The notes under the pieces: generated by a model
What the model was told of the DNA's origin: nothing
The model's database searches: none
Seen by the model: the letters and a program-made list of their open reading frames with translations, nothing else
From: Streptomyces flavotricini
GTDB lineage: Bacteria; Actinomycetota; Actinomycetes; Streptomycetales; Streptomycetaceae
Length of the DNA: 61,610 nucleotides
Direction: 5' to 3'
Assembly: GCF_020639365.1 (NCBI RefSeq)
Contig: NZ_JAINUL010000001.1
Location: forward strand, 6,561,157-6,622,766
Part shown: positions 9,912-16,251 of the stretch, piece by piece
How the letters are laid out: each line of letters opens with the position of its first letter
Numbering within the stretch: the stretch's first letter is position 1
Program-made: the position numbers and the translations under genes

Positions 9912-10857
9912 TCACGGGATCAGCAGGGCCTTGCCCGGGATCTCGCGGGCTTCCATCGCGCGGTGGGCCCGCGCTGCCTCCGTCAGCGGGAACCGCCGCG
10001 CGATCACCGGGCGGAGCCGCCCCGCCGCCGCCTCGGCCAGGGCGAAGCCCGCCAGGCGGGTGATCTCCGCCGGTGGGAACTGGACCTCGGCGATCCCGCG
10101 CAGCGCGATCCCGCGGCGCTGCGCCTGCGCCGGGTCCAGCGCGGTGAAGCCGCCGCTGGGGGCGCCGTGCGCCGAGACCCGCCCGCCGTCGCGGACCAGC
10201 CCGAAGCCGGCCAGGCCCAGCTCGCCGCCGACCCCGTCCAGCAGTACGTCCACCGGACCGCCGACCGCCTCGGTCCACCCCGGCTCCGTGTAGTCCACCG
10301 CCCGGTCCGCGCCCAGCTCCCGGATCAGCGCCAGCTTCCGCTCGCCCCGCGCCGCCCCCACCACGTACGCCCCCGCGGCCACCGCGAACTGCACCAGCAG
10401 CGTCCCCATCCCGCCGGCCGCGCCCAGGATCAGCACCCTCTCGCCCGCCTCGATGCCGACGCCCTCCGCGATGCCCGAGCCGGTCACCCCGTCGTGCGCC
10501 AGCGCCGCCGCCTCCGCCGCCTCGAGCCCGTCCGGGACCGGGACCAGGAGTTCCACCGGGACCCGGACCAGTTCCGCGTACGTCCCCTTCGTCCCCGGGG
10601 CCGCCACCACCCGGCGCCCGTGCCAGCCCGGGTCCACCCCCTCGCCCACCGCGACGACGGTGCCGGCGGCCGCGCCGCCCGGCACGTACGGCGGGTGGAT
10701 GCCGAAGGACTCGCCCCAGCCCCCGCGGATCTGGGTCTCCACGAAGATCGTGTCCACGGCCTCGGCCCGGACCACCACCTCGCCCGGCCCCGGCACCGGA
10801 TCCGGCAGTTCCACCGGCACCAGGACCTCCGGACCCGTCCACCCGTACCGCCCGCAT
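9912..10857 (-). pseudogene. Zinc-type MDR (quinone-oxidoreductase-like) gene with apparent N-terminal frameshift
   Basis: The body (9912-10820, 302 codons) encodes an MDR-family NADPH:quinone oxidoreductase: PDPVPGPGEVVVRAEAVDT, the Rossmann GAAGGMGTLLVQFAVAAGAY, and the late IAEVQFPPAEITRLAGFAL. The natural start, ATG 10857 (MRAVRVDGSGGP), is out of frame with this body. The body frame read upstream gives GPEVLVPVELPDP with no usable ATG. Restoring one more copy of the 8-mer TCCGGAGG (complement of 10826-10833) would join them as MRAVRVDGSGGPEVLVPVEL, the expected family opening. GTG 10820 could still give a protein short of its first strand. A mutation and a sequencing error are both possible. 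Confidence 0.7.
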
Positions 10858-10918
10858 GACGCTTCCCCCTGCCTTGTCCGAAAACGGCCTCTCGGCCCTG
10901 ATCACCTGCCCACTCTCC

Positions 10919-10942
10919 GACCTCAACCGCAGTTGAGGTCAA
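10919..10942 (-). promoter_or_regulatory. MerR/SoxR-type operator upstream of the MDR oxidoreductase
   Basis: GACCTCAAC (10919-10927) and GTTGAGGTC (10932-10940) form a perfect 9-bp inverted repeat with a 4-nt centre. It contains CCTCAA-N6-TTGAGG, the SoxR/MerR-family pattern. On the minus strand a TTGACC (-35-like, 10942-10937) overlaps one arm, and GAGAGT about 19 nt on could be the -10; a long spacer is usual for MerR-activated promoters. No MerR gene lies in the window. Confidence 0.6.
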
Positions 10943-11051
10943 GGGGTGAAGGGCGTCCGTTCCCGGCCGACCGGCGTAGTCCCGGTGCGCCGCGGGGGCA
11001 CCGCGCATACCGTGGTGCGGAGTGAGTCCAATCCGCGCGAAGGGACACGCG

Positions 11052-11483
11052 ATGACCGAATCCACATCCGGGGGCGCCTCGCGCAACCCGGCCGACCGTG
11101 GCCGCACCACCATCTCGGACGGGGTGGTCGAGAAGATCGCCGGACTCGCCGCCCGCGAGGTGGTCGGCGTCCACGCCATGGGCAGCGGCAGCGGCCTCTC
11201 CCGTACCTTCGGCGCCGTCCGCGACCGGGTGCCCGGCGGAGCGAAGTCGTCGGCCACCCGCGGGGTGAAGGCCGAGGTCGGCGAAGTACAGACCGCCCTC
11301 GACCTGGAGATCGTCGTCGACTACGGCGTGTCGATCCGCGACGTCGCGAGGGCCGTCCGTGAGAACGTCATCTCGGCGGTCGAGCGGATGACGAGCCTGG
11401 AGGTCGTCGAGGTCAACATCGCGGTCAGCGACGTGAAGCTGCCCGACGAGCCCGACGAGGAACCGGAGTCCCGACTCCAGTGA
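11052..11483 (+). CDS. Asp23/Gls24-family envelope stress protein
   Basis: A 143-residue Asp23/Gls24-family protein, likely a cytoplasmic protein held at the membrane by AmaP. The domain runs from TTISDGVVEKIAGLAAREVVG (two contiguous parts, about residues 19-40) through VDYGVSIRDVARAVRENVISA to LEVVEVNIAVSDVKLP, with an acidic C-terminus. ATG 11052 follows GAAGGGA. First gene of a five-gene run (11052-13282) with overlaps or gaps of a few nt, so probably one transcript. Confidence 0.88.
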   Translation: MTESTSGGASRNPADRGRTTISDGVVEKIAGLAAREVVGVHAMGSGSGLSRTFGAVRDRVPGGAKSSATRGVKAEVGEVQTALDLEIVVDYGVSIRDVARAVRENVISAVERMTSLEVVEVNIAVSDVKLPDEPDEEPESRLQ

Positions 11484-11497
11484 AGGAGGAGACCCCC

Positions 11498-11680
11498 ATG
11501 AGGATGGCCGTCGTCGGCCTCTTCGCCGGCATGGCCCTCGCGTTCGCCGGATACTTCGGCGGATTCGGGGCCTTCCTGCTGGTGGCGGCGCTCGGCGCCG
11601 TCGGCTTCATCGTCGGGCGGTTCCTGGACGGGGACCTGGAACCCGGCGTCTTCTTCCGCCCCCGCGACCGCGACAGGTGA
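11498..11680 (+). CDS. Small two-helix membrane protein in the Asp23 operon
   Basis: A 60-residue protein with two hydrophobic segments (about residues 3-20 and 22-40) and a charged C-terminus (FRPRDRDR). ATG 11498 has GGAGGAG 7 nt upstream; GTG 11480, overlapping the previous stop, is less likely. Such small membrane proteins commonly accompany Asp23 genes in Streptomyces. Probably a membrane partner in the envelope-stress complex. Confidence 0.72.
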   Translation: MRMAVVGLFAGMALAFAGYFGGFGAFLLVAALGAVGFIVGRFLDGDLEPGVFFRPRDRDR

Positions 11681-11687
11681 GGCCCCG

Positions 11688-12104
11688 ATGACCACGCCAC
11701 GGGTGGTTCCCCCGCACGCGCCCCCCGCCGAACGGGGGGCCACCCGGATCGCCGACCGGGTCGTCGCCAAGATCGCGGCCCAGGCCGCCAGGGAGGCGCT
11801 CGCCGCACAGCCGGACGGGTCGCCCCGGCCCGCGGGTGCCCGCGGTTCCGCCGGGGCCGCCGGCGGGCAGGCCGCCCCGCACGCCACCGTCACCGTGCAC
11901 CACGACATCGCCCGGGTACGGGTGAGCCTCGAACTCGACTACCCTTCCGACCTCGCCGCCCGGTGCGCCGCCGTCCGCAGCCGGGTCGTCCGCCTCGTCG
12001 AGGAGTACGCCGGCATGTCCGTGCCGGAGGTGGACGTCGACATCGAGCACCTGCACTCCCCGCACACCCGCACCGCCGCCCTGCGGGACCGGAAGCTGCG
12101 GTGA
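11688..12104 (+). CDS. Second Asp23/Gls24-like protein
   Basis: A 138-residue diverged Asp23-like protein. The N-terminal ATRIADRVVAKIAAQAAREAL resembles the opening helix of the first Asp23 paralogue at 11052; an Ala/Gly/Pro-rich insert (about residues 45-65) precedes a beta-rich half (TVTVHHDIARVRVSLELDY) and the final EEYAGMSVPEVDVDIEHL. It starts 7 nt after the small membrane gene and its stop overlaps the next GTG (GTGA). It may form heteromers with the first copy. Confidence 0.75.
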   Translation: MTTPRVVPPHAPPAERGATRIADRVVAKIAAQAAREALAAQPDGSPRPAGARGSAGAAGGQAAPHATVTVHHDIARVRVSLELDYPSDLAARCAAVRSRVVRLVEEYAGMSVPEVDVDIEHLHSPHTRTAALRDRKLR

Positions 12105-12703
12105 CGGCGCCCGCCCCCGGCCAGGCCCCGCCGCGGCAAGCGGCCCCGGCCCGCGTCCGCCGCTTCTGGTCCGCCCGGCGGATCCCGTCCGCGCTGACGG
12201 CACTGGCCGTGCTCGCGGCGGCGGGCCTGTTCCTGTACGACCTCGCCGCCGTCCGGGCCGGCCGCCCCGCCATGCAGTGGCGCGGGGAACTCGCCGACCA
12301 GCTGGAGCGGCACACGCCCGCGGACCCGTGGGTGATCGTCGGCGCCGCGGTACTCGCCGTGGCCGGGGCGGTGCTGCTGCTCCTTGCCCTCACGCCCGGG
12401 CTCCGCGGGATCCTGCCCATGCGGACGCCGGACCCGGACGGCGGGGTACGGGCCGGGCTCGGCCGCAAGGCCGCCGCGCTGGTGCTGCGCGACCGGGCGA
12501 TGGAGGTGTCCGGGGTGCGCTCCGCGCGGGTCGCGGTGCGGCGCTCCCGCGTCGCGGTCCGGGCGCAGTCCCACTTCCGCGAGCTGGAGGACGTACGGGC
12601 CGACCTGGAGGAGGTCCTGGCCGTCGGCATCGGGGAACTGGGCCTCGCGCACGCGCCGAAGCCGCGCGTACGGGTCACCAGGGCCCCCGTCGGGAAGAGG
12701 TGA
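12101..12703 (+). CDS. DUF6286-like membrane protein of the Asp23 operon
   Basis: A 200-residue protein with two membrane segments (about residues 27-47 and 75-100), a loop carrying MQWRGELADQLERHTPADPW, and a cytoplasmic C-terminal domain (VRSARVAVRRSRVAVRAQSH) resembling AmaP tails. The layout matches DUF6286 proteins encoded beside Asp23 genes in actinomycetes. GTG 12101 overlaps the previous stop by 4 nt. Likely a membrane anchor or sensor. Confidence 0.72.
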   Translation: MTAPAPGQAPPRQAAPARVRRFWSARRIPSALTALAVLAAAGLFLYDLAAVRAGRPAMQWRGELADQLERHTPADPWVIVGAAVLAVAGAVLLLLALTPGLRGILPMRTPDPDGGVRAGLGRKAAALVLRDRAMEVSGVRSARVAVRRSRVAVRAQSHFRELEDVRADLEEVLAVGIGELGLAHAPKPRVRVTRAPVGKR

Positions 12704-12706
12704 GGG

Positions 12707-13282
12707 ATGCTCGGGACCGTGAACCGGATCCTGCTCGGGATCATCGGCGCCGTACTGCTCGGCGCCGCGGCGGTGGTGCTGACGGCGCTGCGGCCGCTCG
12801 GCGGCCGCCACGAGCCGCTGCTGTCCGCGGCGACCCGTCAGCGGTACTGGCATGCCGAGGGCTGGTGGTGGTGGGCGGTGGTCGCCGGGCTCGGGGTGTG
12901 CGTGGTGCTCGCGCTGTGGTGGCTGCTGGCGCAGCTGCGGCGCTCGCGGCTGCCCGCGGTGTTGGTGGACACGGGCGACGGCGCCTTCGCGGTGCTGCGC
13001 GGGCGGGCGTTGGAGGAGGCGGTGGCCGCGGAGGCGGGGGCGCTGGACGGGGTCGCCCGGTGCCGCGTCGCCCTGCGGGGCAAGCAGGGCCGCCGGAGCC
13101 GGCGCGCGGGCCCGAAGCTGCGGATGGAGCTGGAACTGGAGCCGCACGCCGTGCCGGCCGATGCCCTGGCGGGGCTGGCCGGGCCGGTGCTGGGCCATGC
13201 CCGCCGGTCGGCGGGCCTCCCCGAACTGCCCGCGGAGGCCCGCTTCCGGATCACCTCCCACCGCGCCCGGCGGGTGGCCTGA
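12707..13282 (+). CDS. amaP: AmaP-like membrane anchor of Asp23
   Basis: A 191-residue alkaline-shock-response membrane-anchor protein. Two membrane segments (about residues 5-27 and 52-75, the second after EGWWWWAVVAG) are followed by a soluble domain of mixed beta and basic character (VLRGKQGRRSRRAGPK is near the middle). AmaP tethers Asp23 to the membrane in Firmicutes; the same layout here closes the operon. ATG 12707 lies 3 nt after the previous stop. Confidence 0.8.
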   Translation: MLGTVNRILLGIIGAVLLGAAAVVLTALRPLGGRHEPLLSAATRQRYWHAEGWWWWAVVAGLGVCVVLALWWLLAQLRRSRLPAVLVDTGDGAFAVLRGRALEEAVAAEAGALDGVARCRVALRGKQGRRSRRAGPKLRMELELEPHAVPADALAGLAGPVLGHARRSAGLPELPAEARFRITSHRARRVA

Positions 13283-13288
13283 AGGGCT

Positions 13289-14044
13289 TCAGAAGCCGTG
13301 GCGGGAGCCGCCGTCGACCGGAAGCATGATGCCCGTCAGGTACGAGGCCGCGGGCGACAGCAGGAACGCCGCCGAACGGCCGAACTCCTCCGGGGTGCCG
13401 TAGCGCCGCAGCGGAATGCCGGATTCGTTGGCCGTGCGGGCCGCCGCCGCGTCGCCCGACAGGGCGTCGAGCTCGCGCACGCGGTCGGTGTCGATCCGGG
13501 CCGGCAGCAGTCCGACCACGCGGATCCCGCGCGGTCCGAGCTCCACCGACAGGGACTTGGCGAAGCCGGCCAGCCCCGGCCGCAGCCCGTTGGAGATCGT
13601 CAGGCCCGGGATCGGCTCGTGGACCGAACCCGACAGGACGAAGCCGATGACCCCGCCCTCACCCAGCTCGGCCGCCGCCGCGCGGGCCAGGCGTACCGCC
13701 CCCAGGAAGACCGACTCGAACGCCGCCGCCCACTGCTCGTCGGTGTTGCCCGCCGCCGAACCGGGGGCGGGGCCGCCGACGCTGATGAGGATGCCGTCGA
13801 GACGCCCGAAGCGTTCCTTCGCGGTGGCGACGAGCGCGGCCGCCGCCTGCGGGTCGGCGTTGTCCGCGGCGACGCCCACGGCGTTCGGACCGAGCGAGGC
13901 GGCCGCCTCGGCGGCGCGCGCCGCGTCGCGGCCCGTCACGATCACCTTCGCGCCGTCCGCCGCCAGTTCGCGCGCCGAGGCGTAGCCCAGTCCGCGGGTG
14001 GCTCCGGTGACGACGTAGACACGGTCTTTCAGTCCAAGATCCAT
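13289..14044 (-). CDS. SDR-family oxidoreductase lacking the usual Tyr-Lys pair
   Basis: A 251-residue short-chain dehydrogenase. The cofactor motif TGATRGLG is intact (about residues 13-20) and DGILISVGGPAPG replaces the usual NNAG segment. Where YxxxK is expected the sequence reads ISNGLRPGLAGFAKSL, so the catalytic Tyr is absent. This resembles a known divergent SDR subgroup. ATG 14044 is preferred to GTG 14053. The gene lies 10 nt downstream of the SURF1 gene on the same strand. Enzymatic activity is uncertain. Confidence 0.82.
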   Translation of the reverse strand: MDLGLKDRVYVVTGATRGLGYASARELAADGAKVIVTGRDAARAAEAAASLGPNAVGVAADNADPQAAAALVATAKERFGRLDGILISVGGPAPGSAAGNTDEQWAAAFESVFLGAVRLARAAAAELGEGGVIGFVLSGSVHEPIPGLTISNGLRPGLAGFAKSLSVELGPRGIRVVGLLPARIDTDRVRELDALSGDAAAARTANESGIPLRRYGTPEEFGRSAAFLLSPAASYLTGIMLPVDGGSRHGF

Positions 14045-14054
14045 GCCCGACACG

Positions 14055-14849
14055 CTACGCCGTCGGCGCCGGCTCCCGCTCGGGGGTGGCGCCGGCGTCC
14101 GCGGCCGCGGCCCGGTCGCGCTTCTCGCGCCGTACGAGGACCAGCCAGCCCACCGGCACCGCCGCGGCGAACAGCCACCACTGCACGGCGTAGGCCATGT
14201 GCGGGCCGATCGAGTCGTGGTCGGGATCGGCGATCGGCTCGGGGCTGCCGCCCGCCGGGGCCGGAGCGGTGAGCTCCATGTAGCCGCCGAGGACGGGCTC
14301 GCCCAGGTACTTCGCCTGCTGGGCGCTGTTGATCAGCATCACCTGGCGGTCCGGCAGGCCCTTGCGGTCCTTGATGCCGCTGCCGCCGCTCGTCTCGTCG
14401 GCCTTCAGCCGCCCGGTGACGGTCACCTCCCCCGAGGGCGCGGCCGGCACCGGCGGGTACGCACGCGGGTCGTCGCCGCCCGCCACCCAGCCGCGGTTGA
14501 CCAGGACCACCCGGCCGTCGGCGAGCACCAGCGGGGTCAGGACGTGGAAGCCGACCTTGTCGTCGTTGTCGGTGCGCATCCGGACGACGACCTCGTGCGC
14601 GGAGTCGTACGTGCCGGTGGCGGTGACGGCGCGCCAGAAATCGGCCCGCGGGACCTGGTGGCCGGGGGAGGTCATCTCGGTCATCGGCACCGGCTTCGCG
14701 GACAGGTTCGCCGCGATCAGCTCGTTCTGCGCGACCCGGTGCTCATGGCGGTGGTACTGCCAGAACCCCAGCTTGATCATCGCGGGGACGAGGGCGAGGG
14801 CGATGAGGGTGAGGCACACCCATTGCCGGGTCAGCACAAAGCGGTACAC
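14055..14849 (-). CDS. SURF1-family protein (cytochrome oxidase assembly)
   Basis: A 264-residue SURF1/Shy1-type protein. A first membrane segment (WVCLTLIALALVPAMIKLGFW, in two parts, about residues 9-29) ends in the family FWQYHR motif; an extracytoplasmic domain carries VLVNRGWV (a SURF1 hallmark) and VTVTGRLKADE; a second membrane segment lies near the C-terminus (AYAVQWWLFAAAVPVGWLVL), matching the family GPHxxYAxQWW motif. SURF1 helps heme insertion into cytochrome c oxidase. GTG 14849 is the best start. Confidence 0.88.
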   Translation of the reverse strand: MYRFVLTRQWVCLTLIALALVPAMIKLGFWQYHRHEHRVAQNELIAANLSAKPVPMTEMTSPGHQVPRADFWRAVTATGTYDSAHEVVVRMRTDNDDKVGFHVLTPLVLADGRVVLVNRGWVAGGDDPRAYPPVPAAPSGEVTVTGRLKADETSGGSGIKDRKGLPDRQVMLINSAQQAKYLGEPVLGGYMELTAPAPAGGSPEPIADPDHDSIGPHMAYAVQWWLFAAAVPVGWLVLVRREKRDRAAAADAGATPEREPAPTA

Positions 14850-14932
14850 GCCCACGACGGTACCCCCAGCCGGGAAGACCCCGGCGGCCGGGTGGCCGTC
14901 CGGGGTCGGGAGGGGCGGGAGGGAGAGGAGGG

Positions 14933-15166
14933 TCACACGCGGTCGACGATGCCCACCTTCCCCTCCGCGCGGGCGCAGTGCGCCCCGCAGTACCACTGGC
15001 CCTCGACCTCGACGCCCTGTCCGATGATCTGCACCCGGCAGTGCTCACAGATGGGCGCCATGCGGTGGATGGCGCAGGAGAAGCAGTCGAAGACGTGCAC
15101 GCTGCCCTGCGCGTGCACCTCGAAGGACATGCCGTAATCGTTTCCGCAGACCTCACAACGTGCCAT
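14933..15166 (-). CDS. Small zinc-ribbon protein
   Basis: A 77-residue protein with cysteine pairs C4-x2-C7, a central C28-x2-C31 with H34, C40-x2-C43 and a final C60-x3-C64, consistent with two bound zinc ions. The order MARCEVCGNDYGMSFEV..., then APICEHCRVQIIGQGVE and WYCGAHCARAEG is conserved in actinobacteria as far as I recall. ATG 15166. It lies 84 nt upstream of the SURF1 start on the same strand. Role unknown; binding of nucleic acid or protein is possible. Confidence 0.75.
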   Translation of the reverse strand: MARCEVCGNDYGMSFEVHAQGSVHVFDCFSCAIHRMAPICEHCRVQIIGQGVEVEGQWYCGAHCARAEGKVGIVDRV

Positions 15167-15230
15167 GCGCCACAGGGTGGGACCCGACGGGCGGGACAGG
15201 AAAGGGGGTGCCGGGCGAGTCGCCCGACGC

Positions 15231-16202
15231 TCACCCGTCTGCCGCAGCCACGTCCCGCAGCAGTTGGGTGAAGGCCGCCTCGTCGACCACCGGCGTACCG
15301 AAGGACTTCGCCTTGACCGTCTTGGAGGTGGCCGAGTCGGGGTCGTTCGTCACCAGCAGGCTCGTGAGCCGCGACACACTCGTCGCGACGTGCAGCCCCG
15401 CCTCGACCGCCCGGTCCTCCAGCAGCTCCCGGTCCACCGAGGTGTCACCCGAGAAGGCGATCCGCATGCCCTGCTTCAGCGGTTTGCCGTCCTCGAAGCG
15501 CCCCGGGTTCGGGTGCGGGCACGGGGGCCGCTTGCGCGACGGCCGCCAGCTGTTGCTCCCGTACGACGCCTGCGGGCCGATCCGCGGGGTGACGGGGGAG
15601 TCCGACCACTCCGTCAGCGGCCGGCACTCCAGCAGGGGCAGCCGTACGCCGTCCCGCGCGGCGGCGTGCAGCGACGGACGGAACGCCTCCGCGAGCACGC
15701 GGGCGTCGTCGAGGGCGTGGTGGGCGCGCTGCTGGACCACGCCGAAGTGCGCGGCGAGGGACTCCAGCTTGTGGTTGGGCAGCGGGAGGTTCAGCTCCTT
15801 CGACAGGGCGATGGTGCACAGCCGCTGACGGACCGGTGCGGTCTCGGCGGCCCGCGCGTACTCCCGGGCGATCATCTGCCAGTCGAACATGGCGTTGTGC
15901 GCGACGAGCACCCGGTCCGCGAGCCGGCCCGCGAACTCCTCGGCGATGTCCTTGAACAGCGGCGCGTCCTGGAGCATGTCGCTGGTGAGCCCGTGGATCC
16001 AGACCGGGCCCGGGTCCCGCTGCGGGTTGACCAGGGTGTACCAGTGGTCCTCGACATTGCCCTGCGCGTCGAGCCGGTAGACGGCGGCGGAGATTATCCG
16101 GTCGTCGCGAGCGAGCCCGGTCGTCTCCACGTCGACGACCGCGTACCCCTGCGGGTACGCGGTCGGCCACGTCGTCTCTGCGGTCGTACGGTCGTCGAGC
16201 AT
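15231..16202 (-). CDS. DEDDh 3'-5' exonuclease with C-terminal BRCT domain
   Basis: A 323-residue DNA polymerase III epsilon-like exonuclease. The DEDDh residues appear in VVDVETTGL (Exo I), LVAHNAMFDWQMI (Exo II) and HHALDDARVLAEAF (Exo III). Residues ~230-320 look like a BRCT domain (GMRIAFSGDTSVDRELLEDR in the first strand and helix, then VTSVSRLTSLLVTNDPDSATSKTVKAKS-type folding in pieces). It probably trims DNA 3' ends in repair, with BRCT for partner or DNA-end binding. ATG 16202 was chosen; GTG 16208 is also possible. Confidence 0.86.
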   Translation of the reverse strand: MLDDRTTAETTWPTAYPQGYAVVDVETTGLARDDRIISAAVYRLDAQGNVEDHWYTLVNPQRDPGPVWIHGLTSDMLQDAPLFKDIAEEFAGRLADRVLVAHNAMFDWQMIAREYARAAETAPVRQRLCTIALSKELNLPLPNHKLESLAAHFGVVQQRAHHALDDARVLAEAFRPSLHAAARDGVRLPLLECRPLTEWSDSPVTPRIGPQASYGSNSWRPSRKRPPCPHPNPGRFEDGKPLKQGMRIAFSGDTSVDRELLEDRAVEAGLHVATSVSRLTSLLVTNDPDSATSKTVKAKSFGTPVVDEAAFTQLLRDVAAADG

Positions 16203-16251
16203 GGTCACAGAGGATATCGGCACACACTGACACCCCGCGCCCTGCGGACCC

